Notes: generated by a model not told the origin, from the sequence alone. A stretch of DNA of 64,000 nt from Synergistaceae bacterium UBA6101 (GCA_002428495.1 DIWR01000011.1:1-64000), one strand, 5' to 3'; shown: positions 1-9,780, counted from the first letter of the stretch. Program-made: numbers and translations.

Positions 1-40
1 GACAATATCGCTGATCAACAACAAACTGTCTGCGCGACAC

Positions 41-69
41 TTGAAATATTGGCACTAAGCAAGTATAAT
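41..69 (+). promoter_or_regulatory. Sigma-70 promoter of the tRNA-Val gene
   Basis: The -35 box TTGAAA (41-46) and a perfect -10 box TATAAT (64-69) are separated by exactly 17 bp. The predicted start is about 13 bp before the tRNA. Confidence 0.8.
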
Positions 70-88
70 TCCATCCGATGCACAAAGC

Positions 89-163
89 GGGCGATTAACT
101 CAGCGGTAGAGTGTCACCTTCACACGGTGGAAGTCGTTGGTTCGAACCCAATATCGCCCACCA
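89..163 (+). tRNA. tRNA-Val (anticodon CAC)
   Basis: Full cloverleaf by eye: acceptor stem 89-95 pairs with 153-159, D stem 98-101/109-112, anticodon stem 114-118/126-130 with a seven-base loop holding CAC at 121-123, and T stem 136-140/148-152 with the TTCGAAC loop. The discriminator A is at 160 and CCA is encoded at 161-163. The anticodon reads GUG valine codons. A consensus promoter precedes it and a terminator follows directly, so it is a single-gene unit. Confidence 0.95.
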
Positions 164-174
164 AGATATTCCAG

Positions 175-208
175 GGGTTTCCGGTATTTATCGGGATCCC
201 TTTTTTTA
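175..208 (+). terminator. Rho-independent terminator of tRNA-Val
   Basis: An imperfect hairpin with its left arm from 175 and its right arm ending at 200 is followed by a run of seven T (201-207). It starts 11 bp after the tRNA CCA end. Confidence 0.75.
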
Positions 209-346
209 TTTTATCAATGCATTGTATGTTGATATTGATTGTTCAACAATTTAGCTCTTTTTTAATTTTTGTGTGATAAAATCGAGCAAAAGTGACAGCA
301 TTTTAACACATATTGCCGGATTAAAAACAAGAAAACTGGTGAAGAA

Positions 347-1504
347 ATGGAATATGACAGAAAAAAAGTAATTGTATCATCCGCGGCAGTCACAGTATTG
401 CTGGCAATAATACTCTTTTCAGTCGCTTCGATCCTGATCGGTAATATTAAAGACATAGTGATAAAGGAAGCCAGTGAGGAAGCAAAAGGAATCGCTGCCA
501 CTGTTGCAAGGTTCATTGAAGACAACGTTTCCGACTACAGAAAATTATCAATGGTAACTGATTATTCAAAGGGCAGCTTCGATAAAAATTACTACCAGAG
601 AATGAATAAACTTTTCAGGCTTATAAAAAAAGACACCGGTGCTGATTTCATATTTACAGAAAAAAAGATCTCGGATACTGAGATCGAGTATATCCTTGAC
701 GGTGAAGACCCGAACTCGGATCTTTTTTCTCCGATCGGATCAAAGGATGGGATGTCGAAAGAAGAACTCAGGGCATTTAATGAAGGCATTATCACTGCGA
801 CTGGCATGATAAAAGACGGGGCTTGGGGCGATTATCTTACTGCTTTTGCACCGATAAAAGATTCCGGCGAACTTATCGGTCTTGTAGGAGTTGACTTTTC
901 TTCTGACTACATCAGAAAGATCGTAAACAATGTATCATATGTGACATACCTGATCCTTTTCCTCCTGATCGCCCTCTCTTACATCGCGATCCTCAATCTT
1001 TTCAAAATGTACTATTCGTCTTTGAACACTGATTTTATTACAGGCCTGATCAACAGACGAGGCTTTAAAGAATCTATGGATAATGCAATAAGTGATGCGA
1101 AAAGATACGGCATTACATTCACCCTCATAATTCTTGATATAGATAATTTCAAGGAGATAAATGACAGATTCGGGCATCCCTATGGAGATGAGATCCTCAA
1201 AAATGTCGCCCATATAATTAAGCAGAACACAAGACATTCAGATCTTTCTTTCAGATACGGCGGAGACGAATTTGCAATGATATTGCCGGGGACAGGCAAA
1301 GAAGAGGCCCTTCTGGTCTGCAGAAATATCCAACACAGCATTGCTGAGGACAGGAACTTCAGTGAAGACAGGATCTTCCCGACCATGAGCATTGGGATAT
1401 GCGAGTGGTCTGAAGAGATAACAGCGGATGAAATGATCAAAGCTGCCGATGATGCAATGTATCTTTCGAAGGTTGAAGGTAAAGATCGGATAAAGATGTG
1501 TTGA
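347..1504 (+). CDS. Membrane-anchored diguanylate cyclase (GGDEF)
   Basis: Makes the second messenger cyclic di-GMP from two GTP. Of 385 residues, about 8-32 form a first membrane helix, 33-190 an extracytoplasmic sensor region of the Cache-like size class, 193-217 a second membrane helix, and 226-385 a GGDEF domain. The active-site motif RYGGDEF is intact near residue 302. An RxxD inhibitory site (RHSD) lies five residues upstream of GGDEF, so product feedback is likely. A short GGTGAAG ribosome site precedes the ATG, and TG-N-TAAAAT at 274-282 is a possible extended -10 promoter. No EAL domain is present. The ligand of the sensor cannot be read from the sequence. Confidence 0.9.
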   Translation: MEYDRKKVIVSSAAVTVLLAIILFSVASILIGNIKDIVIKEASEEAKGIAATVARFIEDNVSDYRKLSMVTDYSKGSFDKNYYQRMNKLFRLIKKDTGADFIFTEKKISDTEIEYILDGEDPNSDLFSPIGSKDGMSKEELRAFNEGIITATGMIKDGAWGDYLTAFAPIKDSGELIGLVGVDFSSDYIRKIVNNVSYVTYLILFLLIALSYIAILNLFKMYYSSLNTDFITGLINRRGFKESMDNAISDAKRYGITFTLIILDIDNFKEINDRFGHPYGDEILKNVAHIIKQNTRHSDLSFRYGGDEFAMILPGTGKEEALLVCRNIQHSIAEDRNFSEDRIFPTMSIGICEWSEEITADEMIKAADDAMYLSKVEGKDRIKMC

Positions 1505-1780
1505 CGCTGAACATTTTCAGCAGCAGAAAGAATATTTAACGCTCCGGAGCAAGAGCATCCCTGTATTTGAAAATAGTTTCCGGCGAGGCTTCGTCGTGTT
1601 CCCCGCAAATGAGCAGAGCCGGAACAGTGATCTAGTGAAGGCGAGAAAACAGGTCTGTCCCCAATTATTTCAAAATAAGCTCAAATAGGGGATCAGTTTG
1701 ACCCTCCGGAATATATACAAAGCTTGGATACTTATGAGATAATTTAATCAGTCAAAACATCTCACGAAGGAGGATAGGAT

Positions 1781-2221
1781 ATGAAAAGAAAATATGTCAT
1801 TTTTATGATCTTGTTGATTTTTATTCAGTTTTTGTGTGCACCTGCCATGGCCGCAGGCGCCAAGTTCGTCAGGGCATACAGGGACAGCAATTATGACATG
1901 TATGTGAACAGGGTCAATATTATTCAGAACCAGGGAGTTGTCTCTTTCTGGGTCAAGAGTGTCTATTCAGATCAGGGAAAGGCTTTGGTCAGAAAAGAGC
2001 TCCCCAAGAAACACCAGAAGGCGCCTATACAGTATGGGCTGGATTACTTTGTCTTCGACACAAAAAAGGGCAAGTACAACGTAAAACTTGCCTCTGTATA
2101 TGCGAACGAAAAGGAGATCTACCGGGAAGGCAGTAAAAAATGGCTGCCGGTCAAAGGTGGAACGGTCGCTGCGGTTTTGATAAACGAAGTAAATAAATTC
2201 CTCGCCGAAAAGAATAATTAG
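1781..2221 (+). CDS. Secreted protein, surface-adhesin-E-like
   Basis: A 146-residue exported protein of unknown role. Residues 1-25 form a signal peptide with a positive start, a long hydrophobic core and an Ala-Met-Ala cleavage motif. The mature part has the pattern VVSFWVKSVYSDQGK, then a central FDTKKGKYNV-type strand, and ends with WLPVKGGTVAAVLINEV. This order resembles the small surface-adhesin protein E fold, which is a family-level guess. A strong AAGGAGG site sits before the ATG. It is 21 bp upstream of the next secreted protein and probably cotranscribed. The 276 bp upstream hold no gene and no clear promoter. Confidence 0.7.
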   Translation: MKRKYVIFMILLIFIQFLCAPAMAAGAKFVRAYRDSNYDMYVNRVNIIQNQGVVSFWVKSVYSDQGKALVRKELPKKHQKAPIQYGLDYFVFDTKKGKYNVKLASVYANEKEIYREGSKKWLPVKGGTVAAVLINEVNKFLAEKNN

Positions 2222-2242
2222 AAAAGGAGAGGTGGAAATTAT

Positions 2243-3454
2243 ATGAGGATCAAACACAAACACATTTTATTTTTGTCTATTATTTCTATTGTATTGATTT
2301 CATTATCACTGTCCGCAGAGGCCGCTCTTACCTCCAAATACGAATCTCAGGCAACAGCAGCGGAAGGGTCCGCGGCAGAAAAACCTGTTGCGCCCGTAAC
2401 TTCAAAAGCAGTTGCCCCTGCTCCCGCAAAGCCAACTGCAGCAGCTAAAGCAGCTCCTGCCGCCGCTGTGAAAACAGAACCGGTGGATCTGCCTCAAAAT
2501 GTCAATGCCTCACCTTCAGGCCAGGCGACCGTCATCGAAAGAAACGACCTGAAAGCAAAGCAGCTGGAACTTATCAAAAAAGAACATCTTGTTTATCGCA
2601 AAGCATTTATGGACGCCGAAATGGGCCTGCGTTATTTCTACAAAACACAGTATGACGCGAAGTACAGAGGCGCAAAGGCACCGACCCAGGATGAACTGAA
2701 AGCGATGCGTTTTGAACTGAGCCTGCTGATGAAAGACCTTGGCTCAAGCGCAAAAAGATATTCCAGCAACATAAGAATGGCAAAGATGGCAATGCTCGAT
2801 ATGGATGAGGAAGAAAGATCCGTCTTTGCAATAATGCTCGGCCAGATAATAGGCACTCCTGCATATGCCTTGGACGCAGGATCCCTTAGCGGTGTCGAAG
2901 CCGGTCTGAACAGTGTTGCCAACGCTACTGCGAATGTCGGCCTTTCAACCGAAGCGGACTATGCGACAGCTGAAGCCAATGCGGCTCAAGCCGGCGAAAT
3001 AGCTGCCTCCGCCGTGTCTTTGGCGACAACGGTCGTGCTTTCAGGCGCAGCGATCGTCGGAGGAGCGGCATTGACGATGGGCGCAGTAACGACAGGTGCT
3101 GCTGTCGTTGGCGGTGCAGTCATGGTAGGGGGCATCGTCGGAGGAGGACTTGATACTGTCGATGGCGTTATAGGCTTCATTGACGCACTTACATCACAAA
3201 CGCACGACACTAAGACCCTCAAAAAAATAAAAACCACAGTGAATATTATTAACGTAACATCAGGAGCTCAAAAAGGTGAAATGCTGAAAGTTGTAATTGA
3301 CGGTATTGACGGGACTAAAGATATTTGGATCCCAAAAATATTTGAGGAAACAGAGAATAAAGACTGCCCCGGCAAAGATGGCGTCAACAAAGTCAAAAAT
3401 GCAAAAAAGAATGCCACGTCAGACGGAAACGGCGGCGGCGGTGGCGGCGGCTGA
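2243..3454 (+). CDS. Secreted protein with Ala/Pro linker, hydrophobic Gly-rich core and poly-Gly tail
   Basis: I do not recognise a family. The 403 residues comprise a signal peptide (about 1-28, ending in AEA), a low-complexity Ala/Pro/Lys linker (about 45-85), and a charged helical region (about 100-200). Then comes a long Gly/Ala/Val-rich hydrophobic stretch (about 245-320), and the protein ends in seven consecutive glycines. The hydrophobic stretch looks like glycine-zipper membrane-inserting segments found in pore-forming or envelope-spanning proteins, but that is inference. A GGAGAGG ribosome site precedes the start and a terminator follows at 3501. With its upstream neighbour it forms a two-gene export operon. 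Confidence 0.65.
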   Translation: MRIKHKHILFLSIISIVLISLSLSAEAALTSKYESQATAAEGSAAEKPVAPVTSKAVAPAPAKPTAAAKAAPAAAVKTEPVDLPQNVNASPSGQATVIERNDLKAKQLELIKKEHLVYRKAFMDAEMGLRYFYKTQYDAKYRGAKAPTQDELKAMRFELSLLMKDLGSSAKRYSSNIRMAKMAMLDMDEEERSVFAIMLGQIIGTPAYALDAGSLSGVEAGLNSVANATANVGLSTEADYATAEANAAQAGEIAASAVSLATTVVLSGAAIVGGAALTMGAVTTGAAVVGGAVMVGGIVGGGLDTVDGVIGFIDALTSQTHDTKTLKKIKTTVNIINVTSGAQKGEMLKVVIDGIDGTKDIWIPKIFEETENKDCPGKDGVNKVKNAKKNATSDGNGGGGGGG

Positions 3455-3500
3455 TAGGATCAAAACTTAGGCTCGGTGAGCCTTCTTAAAACAAAAGAAT

Positions 3501-3530
3501 GGGGCGGTCCTAAAAGGGGCCGCCCTTTTT
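3501..3530 (+). terminator. Rho-independent terminator
   Basis: A GGGCGG/CCGCCC stem (3502-3525) with an 11-nt or smaller loop is followed by five T at 3526-3530. It closes the two-gene secreted-protein operon and lies 22 bp from the end of the convergent molybdenum hydroxylase gene. Confidence 0.8.
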
Positions 3531-3552
3531 GCTGTCTGTTCCTGACCTATTT

Positions 3553-6114
3553 TTATTTTGTTTTTTTACAGTAAGGAGTCTCCTTAAGGGGCAGGGAGGT
3601 CCTGAATATCCCATCTCTGTTGTAGTATGCGAGCTGGATGGCGGGGGCTCCCGGTATCGCCGCTATCTCCCCTATGCCCTTTGCTCCGCCTGCAAAGCCA
3701 TCTTTTGCTTTTCCTATAACTATGCTGACTATCTCAGGCACCATATCCGATCTGAAAAGCCCAAGTGTACCGAATTTAGCCTGGGGAATGCAGTCCTTGA
3801 GCGGATAATCCTCTGTAAGGGCATATCCCATGCTCATGACGGCCCCGCCTTCTATCTGCCCCTCAACGCTTTTGGGGTTAATGGCTTTCCCTACATCGTG
3901 GGCCGCTACTATCTTTTTTATCTTTCCGTCTTCATCCAGAATGACCATATGGGTCGCGTATCCGTATGATATGTGGCTTACGGGATGGGGCTTTTCTGAT
4001 CCCATTTTGTCAGTTACGCTCTCAAACTCTCCATAGTACTCGCAGCCTTCCAGTTCAGAAAACGGGCTTTTTCCCAGATCTTTTTTAAGTTCTTCGGCGG
4101 CTTTTCTCGTTGCCTCTCCGGTAATGACTGTCTGCCTTGATGCCGTGGTATTTCCTGAGTCAGGGGTAAAGAAGGTGTCTGCGGGGTCGTGGACTACAAG
4201 TTCGGGAAGCAATCCGGTAACGTCACAAACCATCTGGGTGACGACCGTGCCCAGCCCCTGCCCGATGCATGAGGCGCTGGTGGCTATATGGACCTTGCCC
4301 TCCCTGATCCTGAGCCTGCATCTTCCAAAATCCGGAACACCCATTCCAAGTCCTGCGTTTTTCATCGCACATGATATCCCTGCACCGGGATTTTTGTCAT
4401 ATTCATATTTCACAGCAAGCAAAGTCTCTTCAAGCGCTGTCGTTTCATCTGCGATCTGTCCGTTCGGAAGTTCATCTCCAGGCCTTATCGCATTCTTGAA
4501 ACGGAACTCCCAGGGAGAGAGTCCGACTTTTTCAGCAAGAAGGTTTATGTTGCACTCAGCAGCAAAACAGCTCTGAGTGACGCCGAATCCCCTGAATGCT
4601 CCGGCAGGCGGGTTGTTCGTATATACGGCCGTTCCTGTTATATCGATGTTCTGATAGTTGTATGGCCCTGCCGCATGGACACAGGCCCTCTGAAGGACCG
4701 GCCCCCCAAGTGATGCGTATGCCCCCGTGTCTGAGACTATACCGGCTTTCATGGCAGTGAGCCTTCCATCCTCATCGCAGGCTGTCGTCATTTCAATCTC
4801 CATTGCATGTCTTTTGGGATGTACCTTGATACTCTCAGCCCTTGTAAGGGAAACTTTTACCGGACGTTTGGTGAGATACGCCAACAGCGCCGCGTGATGC
4901 TGGACACTCATGTCCTCCTTGCCGCCAAAACCACCGCCTATCATCGCCGCAGTCACTCTAACCTTTTTATGCGGCAGTCCCAAGGCTTCAGCGCACTCCC
5001 TCATGGTCTGGTAGACTCCCTGGTCAGCGGAATATATCCTCACTACCCCGTTATCCTCCATCAATGCCACGGCAGTCTCAGGTTCAAGGAAGGCATGTTC
5101 TGTAAAGGGCAGTGAGTAATGGTTTGTAACGACGTGCTTTGAATCTTTGATGACCTCGTCCGCATTGCCCCTCTTAAGGTCAACACGCGACATGATGTTT
5201 CCGTTTTCGTGTATGAGGGGAGCCCCGTCAGCAAGCGCTTCTTCGGGAGATGTTATTGGTTTAAGCACCTCATATTCGACCCTTATCAGTTTTTTTGCTT
5301 CCTCCGTTATCTCCGGGGTCTCGGCCGCAACAAGCGCAAGTGCATCGCCAACATATCTGGTGCAGCCTCCTGCAGGGATCATCACATCCCAGTCCTTTAC
5401 AAGATGCCCTATCTTTTTATTGCCCGGAACGTCCTCTGCTGTGAATATCCCTACGACCCCATAAAGTTTTCGGGCTTCAGAGATATCTATCGATCTGATG
5501 ACCGCTCTCGGATATTCTGTTCTGACGGCTGAACCGTATATCATTCCGTCAATTTTGATATCAGCAGCATATTGGGCAGTTCCTAATACTTTTGATACTG
5601 CATCTGTGCGTGGAGTGTTCTCACCAACTGCCCCCGTGTAGTGTTCTCCGGGCACCGGGATATTCTCCCTGAACATTTTGGCGGCCAGCAGGATCGCCTC
5701 TTCGATCTTCTTGTAGCCGGTGCAGCGGCATATATTATTTTTTATAGCCTCTTTTACCTCTTTGATAGTCGGGTCAGGGACTTTGTCGATAAGGGCCTTG
5801 GCGCTTATCACCATTCCAGGGATGCAGAATCCGCACTGCACCGCTCCGGAGACCGAGAATGAATATGAGTAGACATCTTTTTCCTTTTGGCTAAGCCCTT
5901 CAACCGTCAGAATATTTTTTTCGCTGAGATTTTTCAGCTCCTGCACACAGGCTTTGCATGCCCTTCCGTCGATCAGGACCATGCATGTTCCGCAGGCTCC
6001 CTCTTTGCACCCGTTCTTCACAGAGGTCAGATCAAGGTCTTCCCTCAGAAAATCAATAAGCTTTTTGTTTGTTTCAGATAGTTGGATATTTCCGTTAACA
6101 TTCAGCTGATACAT
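3553..6114 (-). CDS. Selenium-dependent xanthine-dehydrogenase-type molybdenum hydroxylase
   Basis: Hydroxylates a purine-like substrate using molybdopterin cofactor. Residues about 1-150 carry the plant-type [2Fe-2S] and helical [2Fe-2S] domains (motifs GCKEGACGTC, CGFCIPGM and NICRCTGYKK). The rest is the molybdopterin-binding region, with GGGFGGKED, GAFRGFGVTQ and GGAKGIGEIA. There is no FAD domain, so electrons must leave through a partner. Domain order and length (853 aa) match the selenium-dependent XDH family encoded next to ygfK. Start: ATG at 6114, seven bases after AGGGGG; a TTG two codons upstream is weaker. It follows ygfK by 12 bp in one operon. The labile selenium requirement is inferred from family and context. 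Confidence 0.85.
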   Translation of the reverse strand: MYQLNVNGNIQLSETNKKLIDFLREDLDLTSVKNGCKEGACGTCMVLIDGRACKACVQELKNLSEKNILTVEGLSQKEKDVYSYSFSVSGAVQCGFCIPGMVISAKALIDKVPDPTIKEVKEAIKNNICRCTGYKKIEEAILLAAKMFRENIPVPGEHYTGAVGENTPRTDAVSKVLGTAQYAADIKIDGMIYGSAVRTEYPRAVIRSIDISEARKLYGVVGIFTAEDVPGNKKIGHLVKDWDVMIPAGGCTRYVGDALALVAAETPEITEEAKKLIRVEYEVLKPITSPEEALADGAPLIHENGNIMSRVDLKRGNADEVIKDSKHVVTNHYSLPFTEHAFLEPETAVALMEDNGVVRIYSADQGVYQTMRECAEALGLPHKKVRVTAAMIGGGFGGKEDMSVQHHAALLAYLTKRPVKVSLTRAESIKVHPKRHAMEIEMTTACDEDGRLTAMKAGIVSDTGAYASLGGPVLQRACVHAAGPYNYQNIDITGTAVYTNNPPAGAFRGFGVTQSCFAAECNINLLAEKVGLSPWEFRFKNAIRPGDELPNGQIADETTALEETLLAVKYEYDKNPGAGISCAMKNAGLGMGVPDFGRCRLRIREGKVHIATSASCIGQGLGTVVTQMVCDVTGLLPELVVHDPADTFFTPDSGNTTASRQTVITGEATRKAAEELKKDLGKSPFSELEGCEYYGEFESVTDKMGSEKPHPVSHISYGYATHMVILDEDGKIKKIVAAHDVGKAINPKSVEGQIEGGAVMSMGYALTEDYPLKDCIPQAKFGTLGLFRSDMVPEIVSIVIGKAKDGFAGGAKGIGEIAAIPGAPAIQLAYYNRDGIFRTSLPLKETPYCKKTK

Positions 6115-6126
6115 CGGCAAGCCCCC

Positions 6127-9114
6127 TCAGATCGGAATGCTCTTCCGAGCCGCTTTGATCATCTCTGCTATTTCTTTTGGCAGCTTTTTATCTGCATGAT
6201 CAAGAGAAGATGTAAAAACTTTCCCTTCCAGCCTGACCTTGAATCTGCCTTTTCCCATGTCAAAAAAACCGCTGTTTTTGCTTTCGTTCAGGTCCTTTTC
6301 CTTTGAGAAGTATGTAAACTTGTCTTTATATGGCGACCCCGTCCACGGGCAGAACGTGGAACAGTTGCCGCACTCGTTGCAAAGGTCATCTATGTGGATC
6401 ATCTGAGGTGATGATGATCCCTCTGCATGAACAGAGATGTTCGCTCTGTTCGGACAGACGTCTACACAGTTCTCACAGAGGGCTCCGCATTCAAGGCAGC
6501 GCTCAGATTCTTTTTCAGGCGACTCACAAAAGATAAGTCTGCCCTTTTTTAAGCGAAGACCATCAGTGTCGCGCTTATTCTTTTTGGCATCATTCCTTTT
6601 GCACAGCTCTTCCTTAAATGCGATATCATCGGCTACACGCCTTGCATCGGCTATGGCTTCGACAACTGTTTTGGGGCCGCATCTTGCGTCACCCGCAACG
6701 TAAACGCCATTGATGTTGGTCTCGTAACTTTTTCTGTCTGTTACTGCCCGGCCCTTGTGATCCACAAATATATTATTGTCAGTGAAGAGATCCGAATCGA
6801 CGTTTTCTCCCACGGCCTCTATGAGAGTATCCGCCGGGATCATAACTGTCTCCTTGGTAGGCACCGGGGACCTGCGCCCTGAGGCATCGCGCTCACCCAG
6901 AGTCATCACTGAACAAAGGAGTTTTCCTTCCCTGTGCGATATCGGCTGAAGCAGTTCCCTGAAGATCACTCCGTCTTCCGTTGCCAGTTTCAGTTCCTCT
7001 TCTTCCGCTGGCATGAACATCGCTGTCCTGCGATATACGATGCTTACAGTTTTGACTCCCTTGAGCCTTTTAGCTGCGCGGGCAGCGTCGATGGCAGTGT
7101 TGCCGCCGCCTATAACGGCCACGTTCCTGCCTAAATGTATTTTTTTCTCATCTTTTTTATACGAGGCAAGGAAATCGAGTGCGTTTACCTTTTTCTCACT
7201 TTTTATCCCAAGCTCCCCATGCTTCCATGCTCCCGCAGCTATTACAATATATTTGTAGCCCTTTTCCCTGAGTTCATTTACAGAAGAGACCTTTGTCCCC
7301 AGGATGAATTCAGCACCGGTTTTCTTTACGATCTCAATGTCCCGTTCGATGGCACTGCTCCCTATCCTGAAGTCGGGGATCACATGCCGTACTGCTCCTC
7401 CCGGCTCTTTTTCCCGTTCAAATACCGTGGTGCCGATACCGTATCTTTGCAGGAAATAAGCAGCGGCAAGGCCGGCAGGTCCTCCGCCTACCACTGCGGC
7501 CTTTGCTCCCGCCATATGCTCAGCCGGCCCTATCTTGTCAATAACGGCTTTGAAACCCTCTTCGGCTGCCTTTAGCTTCACATCCCTGATCGCTACTGTC
7601 TCTTCATAGTGGTTCCTTGTGCAGGAAGTCATGCACCTGTGAGTGCAGATCGTTCCTGTTATGAAGGGGAGCGGATTTTTGTCAAGTATCAGTTCCAGAG
7701 CTTCGCCGTACTTTTTCTCCCCGACAAGGGAGATGTATTCCGGCACATCCTGGCGGATAGGACATCCTTCGCTGCATGGCGCCACAAAGCAGTCAGTCAG
7801 GGGCAATTTATCTTCTTTGGCAAAAATGGCCCGGTGTTTGATCGGCTTCCTGTACCATTCGTCCGCTTCAGACTTTTGGATAAGACTGTCAAGCAGATCC
7901 GGATCAATGCCTTTGTCTCCCTTCTTTTCCATTCCGGCAAAGGTTTCGGCTATCTGCCTGAACCTGTTGTAGCCACCGGGCTTCAAAAGGGTCGTTGCCA
8001 TTGTTATGGGCCAGATGCCGGCGTTGAAAAGATCCGATATATTTGTATAATCTGCCCCTCCGGACCAGGAGATACGCAGTTTGCCGTCAAATTCCTCTGT
8101 CAAAAGACGGGCAGTCCTGGCTGTAAGCGGGAAAAGGGACCTGCCGGACATGTACATCTCTTCACCGGACATGATGTCTCCGGGGTTATCTACCGGAAGG
8201 GTGTTTGTCAGCTTTACTCCGAATGAAAGCCCGGCACTTTCTGCCGCAGCCTGAAGGCGTCGTATCATCGGGACTGCGTCTTTGAGCTGAAGGTCTTCTT
8301 TGAAATGGCGGTCGCCGAAGGAAACGTATCCGAACCCTGTTGAGTCCATCGTCTCCCTGGCAAGCTTGTACCCAAGGATGGTCGGATTGATCTTGACATA
8401 GGTATTCAGATGTTTTTCTTTTATCAGGTATGACGCTATCCGTTCTATCTCTTCGGGCGGGCAGCCATGGAGTGTCGATAATGTTATAGACCTGCAGATA
8501 TTTGGAGATATCCTGTCTGTATATCCCTCATCGATATTAGAGAAATTTGTGATATTTGCAAGAGTCCATTTCCTGCATTCATCCCATATTGGGGATCCTG
8601 AGGCATCCTTCAGTCCCTCTATGAACCTGTCTATCTTTTCAGATTTTATTCCCTGAAGGTCATAGCCTACGCTCATGTTGAAGACAAAGCCATCAGGAGC
8701 CCCCAGTTGAAACTCCTCAGAGATCAGCTTGAGGGCGAACCAGGCCTTGACGTACTCGTCAAATGCTTGGGGGACAGTCAGTTCTGTAGACCATTCAACG
8801 TTATAGCATTCGTCCCTTGCATCTATGCACGGTTTTGATACTGGAAGATCCTCGCCGTCCAGAGTCTGGACAGTCTTCAGTTCAAAGAAACGTGCCCCCG
8901 CGGCGTAGGCGGAAATGAGATTCTGAGCCAGCTGAGTATGCGGCCCGGCGGCAGGCCCGAAGGGAGTTTCAAGTTTTTCTCCAAGAAAGGAAAAAGTTCC
9001 GCTTTTATGCCTGTAGATGGAACTGACACCGAAGATGCTCCCGGTGCGTTCTTTTTCAGAGAGTATCCACTCCATCAGTTTTCCAAAGGAAATAGGTCTC
9101 ATTCGATCGCTCAT
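6127..9114 (-). CDS. ygfK: YgfK-type flavin/iron-sulfur oxidoreductase subunit (putative selenate reductase family)
   Basis: Large electron-transfer protein of the selenium-linked purine pathway, 995 aa from the chosen start. The N-terminal part resembles a dihydroorotate-dehydrogenase barrel. A GltD-like block follows, with a cysteine cluster (CSEGCPIRQDVPEY then CTHRCMTSC) and two Rossmann motifs (VVGGGPAGLAAAYF and VIGGGNTAIDAARA). The C-terminus has two ferredoxin-like cysteine groups (CLECGALCENC and CNECGNCSTFC). The start at 9114 has GGGGGG eight bases upstream; the longer frame upstream lacks a ribosome site. It is the first gene of the operon with the molybdenum hydroxylase and is its probable electron partner, replacing the missing FAD subunit. 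The name selenate reductase is historical and the activity is unproven. Confidence 0.85.
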   Translation of the reverse strand: MSDRMRPISFGKLMEWILSEKERTGSIFGVSSIYRHKSGTFSFLGEKLETPFGPAAGPHTQLAQNLISAYAAGARFFELKTVQTLDGEDLPVSKPCIDARDECYNVEWSTELTVPQAFDEYVKAWFALKLISEEFQLGAPDGFVFNMSVGYDLQGIKSEKIDRFIEGLKDASGSPIWDECRKWTLANITNFSNIDEGYTDRISPNICRSITLSTLHGCPPEEIERIASYLIKEKHLNTYVKINPTILGYKLARETMDSTGFGYVSFGDRHFKEDLQLKDAVPMIRRLQAAAESAGLSFGVKLTNTLPVDNPGDIMSGEEMYMSGRSLFPLTARTARLLTEEFDGKLRISWSGGADYTNISDLFNAGIWPITMATTLLKPGGYNRFRQIAETFAGMEKKGDKGIDPDLLDSLIQKSEADEWYRKPIKHRAIFAKEDKLPLTDCFVAPCSEGCPIRQDVPEYISLVGEKKYGEALELILDKNPLPFITGTICTHRCMTSCTRNHYEETVAIRDVKLKAAEEGFKAVIDKIGPAEHMAGAKAAVVGGGPAGLAAAYFLQRYGIGTTVFEREKEPGGAVRHVIPDFRIGSSAIERDIEIVKKTGAEFILGTKVSSVNELREKGYKYIVIAAGAWKHGELGIKSEKKVNALDFLASYKKDEKKIHLGRNVAVIGGGNTAIDAARAAKRLKGVKTVSIVYRRTAMFMPAEEEELKLATEDGVIFRELLQPISHREGKLLCSVMTLGERDASGRRSPVPTKETVMIPADTLIEAVGENVDSDLFTDNNIFVDHKGRAVTDRKSYETNINGVYVAGDARCGPKTVVEAIADARRVADDIAFKEELCKRNDAKKNKRDTDGLRLKKGRLIFCESPEKESERCLECGALCENCVDVCPNRANISVHAEGSSSPQMIHIDDLCNECGNCSTFCPWTGSPYKDKFTYFSKEKDLNESKNSGFFDMGKGRFKVRLEGKVFTSSLDHADKKLPKEIAEMIKAARKSIPI

Positions 9115-9209
9115 TTCATGACCCCCCCTCGACTTTCTGTACAACAGCACTGTTCTGATATTATATATGGTTAAGATGCGATAACAATGGTGAAACTGTC
9201 GGAAAGACA

Positions 9210-9651
9210 GGCAAGCAGTTGGCAAGCATGGGCAAGCTATTGGCTAGCAGTTGTTAGAAGCCAGGGGCAGGGTCGGGGGAATTGCGGCGTGGTTCATGCC
9301 GCGGAGAATTCGCGACATTTGTCGCTGGGGAATTTGCTCGCTTCGCATCGCGGAGAATTTGCGGACAAAGGCCGCAGAGACTCAAAATCACCGTCGTTTC
9401 CGAATGATTGAGATCGGGAGAGCACTGTTTTCCGTCAGGAAAATTATTAAATAATCCATAGTGCTCGAACCATTTCGAATGCGCTTTGAGATCGGGAGAG
9501 GCTTGGAAGTTAGGTCTTGAAAATTCTGTTATAGCCTAAAACTAAAGACGCTGGACCCCCGATGGAAGCACTCGGGGGCGACGATAAAGGGCTAAGGTTT
9601 CAGGTTCTGACAACTGCCAACTGCTTGCCCACGCTTGCCAACTGCTAGCCG
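9210..9651. repeat. Non-coding element with long imperfect terminal inverted repeats (MITE-like)
   Basis: The 666 bp between ygfK (start 9114) and ygeY (start 9781) hold no credible gene. Instead, 9210-9257 and 9605-9652 are inverted copies of one roughly 45-bp sequence, built from repeated GGCAAGC/AGTTGGC words, with about five mismatches and one 4-bp gap. Inside are four roughly 26-bp units each opening with GAATT (near 9279, 9307, 9330 and 9356), each carrying a small GC hairpin such as 9284-9302, 9312-9325 and 9361-9375. The word GAGATCGGGAGAG occurs twice (about 9410 and 9489), and a CCCCCGA/TCGGGGG hairpin is near 9556. No transposase and no clear target duplication are visible. Confidence 0.65.
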
Positions 9652-9682
9652 GCCTTTACGATAGTTTCGCTATCGTAAAGGC
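9652..9682. repeat. Perfect 13-bp hairpin next to the repeat element
   Basis: Arms 9652-9664 and 9670-9682 are exact inverted copies with a 5-nt loop. There is no T-tract on the plus side, so it is not a typical terminator. It lies between the repeat element and ygeY and may belong to the element. Confidence 0.7.
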
Positions 9683-9780
9683 AGTTGACTAAGTTTTCCC
9701 CTGTGTTATATTGAATCGGTGATAATAGGGTGTTTCTCACCCTTCAGCAGCTTATACGACCACATCGGAGGGATACATCC

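Noticed and set aside
49..276. 75-codon ORF across the tRNA
   Set aside because: It contains the tRNA-Val gene and its terminator, so it is not coding.
1640..1780. Riboswitch or promoter in the gap before the secreted-protein operon
   Set aside because: No convincing paired elements or -35/-10 boxes at proper spacing were found.
9279..9380. CRISPR-like array
   Set aside because: The GAATT-headed units have uneven spacing (23-28 bp) and no constant repeat with unique spacers.
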